64,000 bases of DNA from Dehalococcoidia bacterium UBA1141. GTDB taxonomy: Bacteria; Chloroflexota; Dehalococcoidia; Lucifugimonadales; UBA3495. Shown piece by piece: positions 50,370 through 59,167 of the stretch; the stretch's first letter is position 1, and the number at the start of each line of letters is the position of its first letter. The notes under the pieces were generated by a model. The model was given only the letters and a program-made list of their open reading frames with translations, was not told the origin of the DNA and ran no database searches. The stretch lies in the NCBI GenBank assembly GCA_002311385.1, contig DCAE01000135.1:51397-115396 (forward strand), written 5' to 3'. The translations under genes were made by a program, and so were the position numbers.

Positions 50370-51749
50370 TTAATTCTTCGTTCCCACGCAACAGTGGTAG
50401 GGGGTGCCGATAAAAAATGTTCTTTCGGCTTCGGCCTGAATCACAGCCGCATGCCATTCTTCGGTTTCGTCAGGGGAGAGGCCGGGAAGTATGCTGGATT
50501 GTAGTCCTTGCAGGCGTGAGTCGCCGCCAAATGAAGCCATGTAAGGGAACATCTTGAGGTCGGATAGCCCAAGGTTGCTGAATAGCCGGTAGAGACTTGC
50601 GTCGTCGCAGCCTTCGGGATGGCCCCGGTCCGTTACCCAGGGTGGAGAATCAATCTTGGCCTTCAGCGTTTCCCCCAAGGGCAGATTGATCCACCTGGGC
50701 ATGTCATGGGCATGGCCCAATACCGCCACACGGCCTCCGAGCTTGGTGACTCGCACCATTTCAGAGAGCATCTTCTCGGCGTTCACCCTCTGAATCACGG
50801 TGCTGGAGAATGCCAGATCAAACCTTTCATCGGGGAAGGGCAACGCTTCCGCGCTACCTTCTTTGAATTCCACCAGGTTGTTCATACCTTCCCTGTTCAC
50901 CAGAGCCGCCGCTTCTCTGAGGAAGAAAGGGTTAACATCCACGCCCACAATCTTGTTGTGACCTTGTGCCGGATTGGAGCCGGGCTGCCGATTGGCGATC
51001 CAGCGGCAAAGAACTCCTGTGCCGCAACCAACCTCAATCACGGCTTCTCCAGGTTGCAACCCGGCGGCTTCCAAGAGGCTGGCCACGCCGCCCAAGTATC
51101 CAGGGGTACGGCCCCGGTCTTCCAAGCTGCTTACCATGCCCAACTGGTCGCCACCCAAAGTGATGGCGCAATAGCTGGCGGTGAGCGTCGCCATGATGGG
51201 TTCCCACTGGGAAGGAGCGGCGCTCAGTGGGAAGAGAATAACCGGGGGGCCAGAGCCGCGGATTCTGTAGCTGATTCCCGCTATCTCTCCCGTCTCTTCG
51301 GCCAAATCAACCGATGGCGTCTGATGCAGTTGGCCCATTTTCTGCAGGAAGGAAACGAGGCCGGCAGCAATCTCCTCCTGTCGTTGTGATGAAATGTCGG
51401 CGTAGGTGTTGGGAACGGGAAAGCCGGAAAGATTGATGGTCTGAGTCTTCTCAAACTTTTCCGGGTGGCGACCCATTTCTGCGGTATCTTCGCTCCTTTC
51501 CGCCGAGACCACCAGAAGGCGGGAGGCCAATGAACCCAATACCGAGGAGTCAAAACCCTGCGGGCAAACCAGCGTTAAAGACGAAATAAACTGCGGGAAT
51601 GTTTCTGCCAGACCAGTCCAGTCCTGAGCTCCCCGGGCGACGAAATGAGCCTTTGATATGCCCAGATGGCCCAGAAGCTGAGAAATACGTTCTTCTAGCG
51701 CGAGACCCGGGCTAGGTTCCGGTGAGATTTGGTGGGAGTAGTTCGTCAT
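50370..51749 (-). CDS. Fusion: alpha/beta-hydrolase-like domain plus SAM methyltransferase
   Basis: A 459-residue two-domain protein. Residues about 1-215 resemble an alpha/beta hydrolase (LGHLGISKAHFVARGAQDW near residue 27-45 and IAGISYRIRGSGPPVILFPLSAAPSQW later), but the usual nucleophile elbow GxSxG is absent (FVARGAQD), so it is probably not a hydrolase. From about residue 225 a class I methyltransferase follows: AVIEVGCGTGVLCRWIA, KIVGVDVNPFFLREA, ALPFPDERFDLAFSSTVIQRV. ATG at 51749. Substrate unknown. It overlaps no neighbour and is 13 bp from the MmgE/PrpD gene. Confidence 0.83.
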   Translation of the reverse strand: MTNYSHQISPEPSPGLALEERISQLLGHLGISKAHFVARGAQDWTGLAETFPQFISSLTLVCPQGFDSSVLGSLASRLLVVSAERSEDTAEMGRHPEKFEKTQTINLSGFPVPNTYADISSQRQEEIAAGLVSFLQKMGQLHQTPSVDLAEETGEIAGISYRIRGSGPPVILFPLSAAPSQWEPIMATLTASYCAITLGGDQLGMVSSLEDRGRTPGYLGGVASLLEAAGLQPGEAVIEVGCGTGVLCRWIANRQPGSNPAQGHNKIVGVDVNPFFLREAAALVNREGMNNLVEFKEGSAEALPFPDERFDLAFSSTVIQRVNAEKMLSEMVRVTKLGGRVAVLGHAHDMPRWINLPLGETLKAKIDSPPWVTDRGHPEGCDDASLYRLFSNLGLSDLKMFPYMASFGGDSRLQGLQSSILPGLSPDETEEWHAAVIQAEAERTFFIGTPYHCCVGTKN

Positions 51750-51762
51750 GACCGCAGTGGGT

Positions 51763-53166
51763 CTAGGGGCCGACGCATGACTGTATCAAAGAGTTCACGT
51801 TGGGTTGCTGGCCTAGACAAGCAACCTCTGTCACGATGGACTCCAGCCGGTCGATGGGCCAGTTAAGGCCGCTGAATAATTCTCGTATTCGCTTGGTTTC
51901 CGTGGCCAAATCCCACTTTAATTCGTCACCACCGAATTCGCCCTGATATTGGGCGCCGTCCCGCATGACCACCGTGATGCGAGGGGCGAAGGAACCCCGG
52001 TCCTTTTCGCCCACGACCTTCACTCGAAGCATCAAGTCGGAAACCTGCTGGTCGTTGGGGGACGTGGGATCGCCGGGGTCGATTCGGTCTCTCAGTGGCG
52101 GATAGCTGCCGTGGACGCAGGTGTAGGCGGTGAAATAATGGGTGCTGCCCACGCCGGGGGTGCCCCGCTGAGGGTTGGGGAAAGCTGGAGACGGATAAAG
52201 GGTCTCCAGCCAGTTCATGTTCACCGTGATGTTTTCTATTTCAGTAGGCGGCATGGCATGGGAGGCCCGCAGCTGGGTCATTAACTCGATGACCGGGCAA
52301 TTATAGCCCGCCGTCGGGTATATCTTGGGGGTTACGTGCATCAGCTCCCAACGGTCTCCCAGATCAGCCACCACGTTTTCAAAAGAAGTTTGTAACGGAC
52401 CGCCAAAGGAGTAGGTCAGTTCGCCTTTGTTATTGCCGGTAAAAGCGTTGTAGAATCCGGCATCGCCCTCCAGGGACATCTCCGAGCCGCGGAGGTTTTC
52501 CTTGGCCAGCAGGGCGGCCATGATGCCGTTTCGGGTGGCGACGGGCTCATGGTACATCATCTCCCGGCCTCCGCCCCGTGGCCCTTCGTTGGTCCCGCCG
52601 GTGAACGTGCAGGCTAGCGCCAAGGCCGTCACCATCTGGTCTTCGTCCAAGCCCGTTAATAGTCCCGTGGCCACGGTTGCGCCCAGAGTTCCGTATATCG
52701 GGCTAGACCGGAACCCCCTGGCTTGGGTGGCGGGTATGAAATCTCCGGCAATACGGGCCTCTACTTCATAAGCGGCGGCCAATGCCGTAATCAGTTGTTT
52801 GCCATTGGCTCTACCTAGTTCGGCGCTGGCCAGAGCTGCTGGAATAACGCAGGGGCCGGGGTGAATCAGCATGCGGTAGGAATCCGTCTGGTTGGTGGCA
52901 TGCATGAGCTTGCTGTTGGCGAAGGCTGCGCCCGCCCGCGTCACCTTTGCGCCGTCTACCAAGATCGTTGCCCCGTCGGCCTTGGACTCCTCTTCTTTGG
53001 TCAAGGCGATGGCCGCCTTCCCGTGACTGGTATCGGCGCCCACTATGGAAACAATCAACGCATGGAGCAGCGAAGCCTTAATCTTGTCCACCACGGCAGC
53101 CGGCAGGTCGGCGTAGGTCAAAGGACAGACGTATTTAGCGAAAGTTCTGGTCAGCGAATCGGCCAT
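51763..53166 (-). CDS. MmgE/PrpD family protein
   Basis: A 467-residue protein of the 2-methylcitrate dehydratase/MmgE/cis-aconitate decarboxylase fold. It opens with LTRTFAKYVCPLTYADLPAAVVDKIKASLLHAL and shows the all-helical domain followed by IYPTAGYNCPVIELM. In this lineage many such proteins sit in catabolic clusters without a propionate pathway, so the true substrate is open. ATG at 53166. Neighbours are a methyltransferase fusion and a cupin. Confidence 0.88.
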   Translation of the reverse strand: MADSLTRTFAKYVCPLTYADLPAAVVDKIKASLLHALIVSIVGADTSHGKAAIALTKEEESKADGATILVDGAKVTRAGAAFANSKLMHATNQTDSYRMLIHPGPCVIPAALASAELGRANGKQLITALAAAYEVEARIAGDFIPATQARGFRSSPIYGTLGATVATGLLTGLDEDQMVTALALACTFTGGTNEGPRGGGREMMYHEPVATRNGIMAALLAKENLRGSEMSLEGDAGFYNAFTGNNKGELTYSFGGPLQTSFENVVADLGDRWELMHVTPKIYPTAGYNCPVIELMTQLRASHAMPPTEIENITVNMNWLETLYPSPAFPNPQRGTPGVGSTHYFTAYTCVHGSYPPLRDRIDPGDPTSPNDQQVSDLMLRVKVVGEKDRGSFAPRITVVMRDGAQYQGEFGGDELKWDLATETKRIRELFSGLNWPIDRLESIVTEVACLGQQPNVNSLIQSCVGP

Positions 53167-53439
53167 GGTTATGCTCCGAGATGATGGTCAGGCATTGAAG
53201 GCGAGTGGGAAAGCGTGCCAGCTTGGTCGCATCTAAACCGGCAGAGGATGATGCTGGCAATTGAGGCCCTATTGGTCACGGGAGATTGTATGCGCAAGGG
53301 GTGGTGGGGTCAAACTGAGCGTCTTGCATATTTATTTAACTAGATGACCCTATCTCATGCTCCAGCGAAACTGCCGTCCAGGAGAAACGGTGGATGTGGG
53401 TGTAAACAGCCGTTGTTGTCCACCTCACGCGCACCCGGG

Positions 53440-53790
53440 CTAAACGAACTCCCTTTCGGGGGTTGTGGTTGGGTAGATGGCTAGAACTCTCGCTGGATTG
53501 TCGGATTGGTTGGTGATTGTGTGCTTGACTCCTGCCGGGGCCAGCAGCATGTCGCCTGGACCTAATACACGGGTCTCGTCTTCAAGCACAGCCTCGATGT
53601 TTCCTTCCAGCACCAACATGGCCTCTTCGTAGTTGGGGTGGATGTGCAGCGCTAGTCCCGCTCCGGGGTCGATACCGGCGTTAACCACAGTCAGGTTTTT
53701 TCCGCCGTTGTCTTTCCCCACCAGGGTGTTCGATTGGGTGCCGGGGGTGGAACTGGCACCCTGGCCTTCATCTTTCATCACAAATGGCAT
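53440..53790 (-). CDS. Cupin domain protein
   Basis: A 116-residue single cupin. Metal motif 1 is ALHIHPNYEEAMLVLEGNIE (His-x-His-x4-Glu), motif 2 is LLAPAGVKHTITNQ with His. It could be a dioxygenase, isomerase or binding protein; no substrate is apparent. ATG at 53790 after AGGGAGACAAAC. It lies between MmgE/PrpD and a nitroreductase-SRPBCC fusion. Confidence 0.88.
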   Translation of the reverse strand: MPFVMKDEGQGASSTPGTQSNTLVGKDNGGKNLTVVNAGIDPGAGLALHIHPNYEEAMLVLEGNIEAVLEDETRVLGPGDMLLAPAGVKHTITNQSDNPARVLAIYPTTTPEREFV

Positions 53791-53848
53791 GTTTGTCTCC
53801 CTTAGGGTTGGCGTCTGGATTTTGCACCGAACCTAATCAATAATGTGG

Positions 53849-55024
53849 TTAGCCAACAGCCTCCGCCAAGTGTTTGATGCCGTGTATCGTCAGGGTCATG
53901 TTGCCCCGGTGCATATCTTGACGTCCGGACAATAGCTTTGCGGCTTGGTCGGGGTTTTCCACCATCGCCGTGCCTGTGGCTGAGAGTCTGGGTCCAATGA
54001 CCAGGCTTTGGCGCAAACGGGTGCCTACTGGGATTTTCTCCAGTTCAAACCGCCACTGGGCGCTGGGGTCGTCGCGGTCGTTAACGTTCCAAGCGAACAC
54101 CTTGGGCGACTCGCAGGCGACAACCCACGACGTTGTCTGCCATTTTCGGTTCACGTCGGCCCGCTCGTTTCGGCCGATGAATGTAGCGCCCACCTTGGGG
54201 CCATCGGCATCTATCCACTCGGCGCCTTGGAACTCTTTGCTGAACTGGAGGGCGATGTTGATGTCGCTGGCAAATTCCCACACACGCTCGGGAGAGGCGG
54301 CTATGTCCACTTCCACGGACACCCCAGGCATTCCCTCTAGAAGAGAATTGCCTTGGTTAGTGCCTTGTACGGGCTCCGCACCCAGGTTTTGCTTGGTGTA
54401 TCCCCAACTGTCGAACCAAACAATCTCCGACGCTGGCCGACGCGCTGCGGGCTTAAAATCGGTGCCGATGGTCCAAGCGACCGGCAGCATCACCACTTGG
54501 GTCACGCCCTCCGGTATGCCCAGTAATTCGGCGATTTCCTTGGCCTTACCCAGATGAAGGGTGGTCCAAGCGGTGCCCAGGCCACGGGCCCGCAAGGCAA
54601 GACAGAAACTCCAAGCCGATTGGATTACCGAGTCGAATAGGCCAGGTTTGCCGCTGCCGTCGTGCACGCCCCAAATAGTAGGAATGACGATTACTGGCAC
54701 CCGTTCCAGGTTTTCGGCTAAGTGGGCTGCCGATTCCACAACTCCTTCTTTGGGGTGGCCAGTCCCACGCCGGTCTTCGGCTCGTTTGATAATGTCGCTA
54801 CCACCGGCCGCCCGGTATAACTCGGCCAGTTTTGACTTGGTTTCCGGGTCTCGGATGACAAGCCAGCGGCGGCTAGCGATGTCTCCACCCGATGGAGCCT
54901 GTTCAGCCAAATCGATGCACCGCAGCAGCAGGTCATCAGGGACATGGCGTTCGAAATCCAGACGGCGCCGAACCGCCTTCGTTGTGCTTAAAAGTTCATC
55001 AGTTTGTTCAATGTCAAAAGCCAT
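53849..55024 (-). CDS. Fusion: nitroreductase plus SRPBCC (START-like) domain
   Basis: A 391-residue protein. Residues 1-215 are an FMN nitroreductase-like domain (STTKAVRRRLDFERHVPDDLLLRCIDLAEQAPSGGDIASRRWLVIRD; GLGTAWTTLHLGKAKEIAELLGIPEG). From about residue 238 an SRPBCC hydrophobic-pocket domain begins (VSVEVDIAASPERVWEFASDINIALQFSKEFQGAEWID). Such a pocket could present a hydrophobic substrate to the flavin site, possibly for reduction of an aromatic or enone. ATG at 55024 after AAAGAGGTGACCC. Neighbours include an NHL protein and a cupin. Confidence 0.87.
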   Translation of the reverse strand: MAFDIEQTDELLSTTKAVRRRLDFERHVPDDLLLRCIDLAEQAPSGGDIASRRWLVIRDPETKSKLAELYRAAGGSDIIKRAEDRRGTGHPKEGVVESAAHLAENLERVPVIVIPTIWGVHDGSGKPGLFDSVIQSAWSFCLALRARGLGTAWTTLHLGKAKEIAELLGIPEGVTQVVMLPVAWTIGTDFKPAARRPASEIVWFDSWGYTKQNLGAEPVQGTNQGNSLLEGMPGVSVEVDIAASPERVWEFASDINIALQFSKEFQGAEWIDADGPKVGATFIGRNERADVNRKWQTTSWVVACESPKVFAWNVNDRDDPSAQWRFELEKIPVGTRLRQSLVIGPRLSATGTAMVENPDQAAKLLSGRQDMHRGNMTLTIHGIKHLAEAVG

Positions 55025-55047
55025 GGGTCACCTCTTTGAGTGAAATG

Positions 55048-56055
55048 TTATTTCTCCAGCTTGATAAACCGGCCGCCGATGAGCCATTCGGCAACGTACA
55101 GGTTGCCTTGGGCGTCCACCGCCATGCCGTGGGGACTGTTGAACTTTCCCGGCTCCAATAAGGACGTGGGCATCAGTTCGCCGCTGGCGTTTCGGTTGTT
55201 GGGCCAGCCATCCACCGAGCAGACCTGCTCGTTGTCGCCTAGGTAGCATAGCAGCTTGTCGTCTTTGTCCAGCACGGCCAGCCGGGCCCGCAACTCAGCC
55301 ACCACCAGCAGGTCCCCGTGGGTGACGAATCCGCTGGGGCTGGAGAGAAAGTCGGATCCGAATGACCGATTGAACCGGCCTTCAAGATCGTAGACCTGCA
55401 CCCGGTGGTTCGTTCGGTCCGCTATATAAAGCTCGCCGTCGCCCCGGCGGCGGTCGATGAAGATGCCGTGAGGACAAGCGAACCGGCCTGCTTGGCCTTC
55501 TTCTCCGTTTATGCTGCTCAGGTACTCACCAGCCTTGTTGAAGCGGTGGATGTAGCTCTCCCCGTAGCCGTCGGTGACCCACACGTCGCCATTGCCCCCG
55601 TGCCGCTCTTCGTTGACCGCAACGAAGGTGGGCGAGTAGTTGCCTTCCTGGTACACCGGCACGTCAGGTTTGAGCAGAGTGGCAAGGATTTCTCCGTCGA
55701 GAGTAGTCTTAATCACCTTGCCCGAGTACGGGCCGCTGCTAGGTGGGTAATCGTAGCCAATATCGAACTGGCGCTTACGGCCGTTATCTGCAATCCACAG
55801 GTACTCGGTGTCGCCTTCTTGTACCAAGGTGATGCCGTGGGCGTCGGCCACCGGCAATTCCCAGGTCCGTTTCAGGTTGCCGCTGTTGTCCAAGACCATG
55901 ATGGTGGAGTCACTTGGATGGAATGTAATCACATCACCCGCCTGAGTTACCACCAAGCCGTGATGGGCCCACCCTGTCTTGGCGCTGTCGGATTCCGGAA
56001 CGCTGGCCCAACCTTCGTTCCAGCCATAGGTGTTTTTGCCGCTGCCAACACGCAT
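55048..56055 (-). CDS. NHL-repeat beta-propeller protein
   Basis: A 335-residue NHL/6-bladed propeller like peptidylglycine-amidating lyase. Repeats include HGLVVTQAGDVITFHPSDSTIMVLDNSGNL, ACPHGIFIDRRRGDGELYIADRTNHRVQVYDLEGRF and SPHGMAVDAQGNLYVAEW. I chose the ATG at 56055, which follows CGGAGACAAGAAC; the frame open to 56166 would overlap the upstream gene. No signal peptide. It could be a lyase or a scaffold; catalytic residues cannot be assigned. Confidence 0.87.
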   Translation of the reverse strand: MRVGSGKNTYGWNEGWASVPESDSAKTGWAHHGLVVTQAGDVITFHPSDSTIMVLDNSGNLKRTWELPVADAHGITLVQEGDTEYLWIADNGRKRQFDIGYDYPPSSGPYSGKVIKTTLDGEILATLLKPDVPVYQEGNYSPTFVAVNEERHGGNGDVWVTDGYGESYIHRFNKAGEYLSSINGEEGQAGRFACPHGIFIDRRRGDGELYIADRTNHRVQVYDLEGRFNRSFGSDFLSSPSGFVTHGDLLVVAELRARLAVLDKDDKLLCYLGDNEQVCSVDGWPNNRNASGELMPTSLLEPGKFNSPHGMAVDAQGNLYVAEWLIGGRFIKLEK

Positions 56056-56090
56056 GTTCTTGTCTCCGTAACCTGATTGAGAAACTGCCG

Positions 56091-56474
56091 CTAACCGGCG
56101 ATTACTAAGCGATAGCCTAGCTCGTATTCGAGGAGGGAGCGTAGGAAGCCGTAACGCGCATCCCATTCTCCGGACGCGATATCCTGCTCCAGACGTGATA
56201 CGTCACGGGCCGCGGCCTCCGGGGAAAGCTGGGCCAGGCTGGAGATGCCGTCACGTACTGCAGTGTCCAAGTAGGCTTCAGGTCTCTTCCAGTACGCGCC
56301 AGCGAAACCGTCTGTGCAGTCGGCCGGAATCAACAAGGGCGCAACCGACTGAACGTTCAGGTAATCTCTAATCTGCTCTACCCTTGGCGCACGGACCTCT
56401 GAAGGCAACGACCGGGACTCGGGAAAATAATCAAATAGCCAGAGTTGGTCGCTCATCTTCGGCTCGAATAACAA
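56091..56474 (-). CDS. Fragment: C-terminal half of the interrupted methyltransferase
   Basis: 127 residues in the same phase as the N-terminal half. Contains IPADCTDGFAGAYWKRPEAYLD and ends GYRLVIAG, the usual end of this methyltransferase group. The TTG at 56474 is not a natural start. Confidence 0.72.
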   Translation of the reverse strand: MLFEPKMSDQLWLFDYFPESRSLPSEVRAPRVEQIRDYLNVQSVAPLLIPADCTDGFAGAYWKRPEAYLDTAVRDGISSLAQLSPEAAARDVSRLEQDIASGEWDARYGFLRSLLEYELGYRLVIAG

Positions 56475-56486
56475 TATGACCTGCCT

Positions 56487-56837
56487 TCAAGCCACCCGGC
56501 GCATCTCCGACAAACCGACTGCAAGATTGCTCCAGTGGTGAACGGTCAGGACGGCTAGGGCCGCATCGAATTCATCGTCCCGGAAAGGCAGAGCCTCGGC
56601 AACAGCCCGCACCACAGAGTGCGAATTGGGCGGACGCTGGGCCAGCATCTCCAAGGCCGGTTCCACGGCCACCACTCGGAGGTCGACCAGCTCATAATTT
56701 CCCGTGCCAGCGCCAACGTTCACCACCGTGCGAGCGTCGCCCAACCCCAGCATGATACTTCGGGCGATGCGTTGGTCGGGGCTCCGTGAGCCAAGGTATC
56801 CAACGCCGATGTCCTCGTAGACTTGCTTCATTCGCAT
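56487..56837 (-). CDS. Fragment: N-terminal half of the interrupted methyltransferase
   Basis: 116 residues from ATG at 56837 (a second ATG lies two codons later) to TGA at 56487. Contains the SAM-binding glycines TVVNVGAGTGNYELVDLRVVAVEP split into two strands and the HHWSNLAVGLSEMRRVA end. Confidence 0.72.
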   Translation of the reverse strand: MRMKQVYEDIGVGYLGSRSPDQRIARSIMLGLGDARTVVNVGAGTGNYELVDLRVVAVEPALEMLAQRPPNSHSVVRAVAEALPFRDDEFDAALAVLTVHHWSNLAVGLSEMRRVA

Positions 56838-56893
56838 TTACCCCGTGAAGCCTGCGCACGGTGAATTGACCAACCAAATGCTGGCTGCTTGGA

Positions 56894-58045
56894 TTAAGGC
56901 GTCAGAATTACCTTGGTGTACCCGTCGATGCGCTTGTCGAACTTGACATAGGCATCGGTGGCTTCGTCCAAGGACACGGTGTGGGAGACGACGAAGCCGG
57001 GTTTCGCCTTGCCTGCGATTATCATGTCCCGCAGATAGGCGTTGTAACGCTTCACGTTGCACTGGCCGGTAGCCAGCCTCAGACCTTTCTCGAATAGCTG
57101 CCCGAAGTTCAAGGATAGCGCACCACGCTTGGCGTTCTCATCCACTCCACCCGGATCGGTGGGTACGTAGAGGCCCGGAATCCCCAATGCTCCGGTTGGG
57201 TTGACCACGTCAATCAACTGGTTCAGCACAATGTTGGGTACTTCTACCTGCTCACCGCCAGCAGCGGAGGAGCCTGGTGCCGCCGCTTGGTAGCCAACGG
57301 CGTCAATCGCTTTGTCCACACCTTCGCCGCCCCGACGGTCCTTGATTTGCTGTACAGGGTCTCCTTTGTCGAAGTTGATGGGAATGCCGCCCAACTCACT
57401 GGCTTTGTCCAAGCGTTCCTGAACGTGATCAACCACGTAAATCTCGGCTGCTCCTCTTATTGCGCAACTATAGGCAGCCATAATCCCAACCGGGCCTGCG
57501 CCGAATACCGCCACACTCTCACCGGGGCTAACATCGGCCAGCACCGCCCCGTGGTAGCCCGTGGGGAAGATGTCGGCCAGCAGGGCGAAGTCGGACTCGA
57601 ACTCGCTGCCCGGAGGTAGGGGCAAGCAATTGAAATCCGCGAAGGGCACTTGGAGATACTCGGCTTGTCCGCCGCCCCAGGGTCCCATTGAAACGTATCC
57701 GTAAGCGCCGCCAGCGAAACCGGGATTCACCGTTGTGCAGAAGCCAGTGAAACCTCTTTGACAGTTCTTGCAGAATCCGCAGGCAACATTGAAGGGCATG
57801 ACCACCCGGTCTCCCACCTTCAGGGTTTTCACCGCCGACCCCACTTCCTGAATCAGGCCCATGTTCTCGTGGCCGAATACGATGCCCGGTTGGGCAGCAG
57901 TGCGACCCTCGTACATGTGCAGGTCGGAACCGCATATGCAGGAAGAAGTGATTTTTACTATGACGTCGTTGGGGTGCTTAAGGGTGGGGTCCGGGACGTT
58001 CTCCACAGCGACTTCGAACGGGCCCTTATAAACCACGGCTCTCAT
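56894..58045 (-). CDS. Zinc alcohol dehydrogenase, glutathione-independent formaldehyde dehydrogenase type
   Basis: A 383-residue medium-chain Zn dehydrogenase. Catalytic zinc motif CICGSDLHMYEGR (about 37-49) and GHEN (about 58-61), structural zinc Cys cluster CGFCKNCQRGFTGFC (about 89-103), and Rossmann AVFGAGPVGIMAAYSC near 180-195. The PFADFNCLPLPPG segment and the C-terminal CNVKRYNAYLRDMI are characteristic of the FdhA (formaldehyde dismutase-like) group. It may oxidise formaldehyde released by demethylation. ATG at 58045 after GGAGAGAGCAT. Substrate by family only. Confidence 0.88.
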   Translation of the reverse strand: MRAVVYKGPFEVAVENVPDPTLKHPNDVIVKITSSCICGSDLHMYEGRTAAQPGIVFGHENMGLIQEVGSAVKTLKVGDRVVMPFNVACGFCKNCQRGFTGFCTTVNPGFAGGAYGYVSMGPWGGGQAEYLQVPFADFNCLPLPPGSEFESDFALLADIFPTGYHGAVLADVSPGESVAVFGAGPVGIMAAYSCAIRGAAEIYVVDHVQERLDKASELGGIPINFDKGDPVQQIKDRRGGEGVDKAIDAVGYQAAAPGSSAAGGEQVEVPNIVLNQLIDVVNPTGALGIPGLYVPTDPGGVDENAKRGALSLNFGQLFEKGLRLATGQCNVKRYNAYLRDMIIAGKAKPGFVVSHTVSLDEATDAYVKFDKRIDGYTKVILTP

Positions 58046-58137
58046 ATGCTCTCTCCGGACAGATTAATAGCGTCAATCACAGGTTTTTTCGGCGCTTATT
58101 TCTGGCACTTATTTGCCAGCATTCGCGGGTTGATGTG

Positions 58138-58884
58138 CTAGGCGGGCCGATGCGAAAGCAGATAGTCGCGAACCTGGGTTACGGTCTTGGCCAGAACGTC
58201 CTTATCCTCTTTCCACGGATATACTGTCGATTCAGCATTTGGCGCCAACTCGATTACTTCGATTGCAGCTTCATAGGAATGCGCCGGTGTGTTGTCAGGC
58301 ATGACCAGCATGGGCGTCTGGCATGAACGCACGAAGTCGCGAGACACGCTGTACACGAAGTCGTGATCCACGCGGTAAAGGTTGTGCAAGTACGATTCAA
58401 TGGTTTCCATGGTGATGTCGGGCCGCTTGGCAATCAGTTCGGGTGCCCAGATATCCTTTCCAGAGTCGTACATGGCATCGGGGAATTTTGCATTGTGTCC
58501 AACTGGCTGGCAGAGCACACCAGCCACCACCCGCTGGGGCGCACGCTCCATGAGCTTTAGGGCAAATGGTCCGCCGATGCAGTAGCCCATGAAGGAGAAC
58601 TGGTTGATGCCGAGATGGTCCATTAGAGCCAGTTGGTCGTCGGCGAAGGCTCCCCAAGGGTCGTCCACCGGAACCGGCCCGCTGGACTCACCGCCGATTG
58701 CATTGCGTTGGTCCATGGTGATGCAGCGGAAGTCGTCCTTGAACTCCTCCATTGCGTTGAACACTTGGTTAGGCCAATTGCTGACCAGAGAGTTTAGTCC
58801 GCCACCGGGAGTGAGCAGAAGTGGGAAACCGGAACCAGCCTCCTCATAATGGATGCTGACATCGCCATTGGTAAAAATGGGCAT
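58138..58884 (-). CDS. Alpha/beta hydrolase with Cys nucleophile elbow
   Basis: A 248-residue alpha/beta hydrolase. The elbow reads SFMGYCIGGPFALKL (about 115-129), a Cys in place of Ser, as in dienelactone hydrolase. The acid and His follow in PMLVMPDNTPAHSYEA (Asp in MPDN, His in PAHS). The N-terminus PLLLTPGGGLNSL forms the oxyanion region. ATG at 58884 after GGAGAAACTACA. The Cys, if real, suggests lactone or acyl-enzyme chemistry. Confidence 0.87.
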   Translation of the reverse strand: MPIFTNGDVSIHYEEAGSGFPLLLTPGGGLNSLVSNWPNQVFNAMEEFKDDFRCITMDQRNAIGGESSGPVPVDDPWGAFADDQLALMDHLGINQFSFMGYCIGGPFALKLMERAPQRVVAGVLCQPVGHNAKFPDAMYDSGKDIWAPELIAKRPDITMETIESYLHNLYRVDHDFVYSVSRDFVRSCQTPMLVMPDNTPAHSYEAAIEVIELAPNAESTVYPWKEDKDVLAKTVTQVRDYLLSHRPA

Positions 58885-59080
58885 TGTAGTTTCTCCTTTT
58901 TTAAATGGCCGTGTGTAAGTCGCCAGAAACTTGATGCTCCGGCACTGCAGTACTTCAAGGGCGGTTTATTTTAGCATTCTTTTACGCTTGGCACCGGTAA
59001 ATTTGTCGGTCGCCTTTTTAGGGCAAATCCCCAGGGTTTTGTTCGGGAAAATTAAGCTGGCAGCGTAATCCGGTACTCAA

Positions 59081-59113
59081 TTTATAAAGGGGCTGGAAGA
59101 TTCCAGCCCCTTT
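59081..59113 (-). terminator. Rho-independent terminator of the second NHL gene
   Basis: AAAGGGGCTGGAA at 59086-59098 pairs with TTCCAGCCCCTTT at 59101-59113. On the minus strand the stem is followed by TATAAA. It lies 55 bp after the NHL-gene stop at 59168. Confidence 0.65.
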
Positions 59114-59167
59114 GTTGTTGGTTCGATACGCTCGTCTCCAACGGAGTATTGTTCTTGCATCGCGGGT

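Larger units (their letters stand above)
56091..56837 (-). pseudogene. SAM methyltransferase interrupted by an in-frame UGA
   Basis: Two adjacent minus-strand frames (56837-56487 and 56474-56091) are in the same phase and join as one class I methyltransferase of about 248 residues: N-terminus TVVNVGAGTGNYE (SAM motif), ALPFRDDEFDAALAVLTVHHWSN, then MRRVA, a TGA at 56489-56487, RQVILLFEPK and the C-terminal part ending RLVIAG. The reading is what one expects if a CGA (Arg) became TGA. I do not favour selenocysteine: I see no SECIS hairpin after it and no reason for a Cys here. Decayed gene, or a single base error. Confidence 0.8.

Noticed and set aside
56487..56489. Selenocysteine codon in the methyltransferase
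   Set aside because: Arg or Lys is expected here from family sequence, no SECIS-like hairpin follows, and no Cys context exists.
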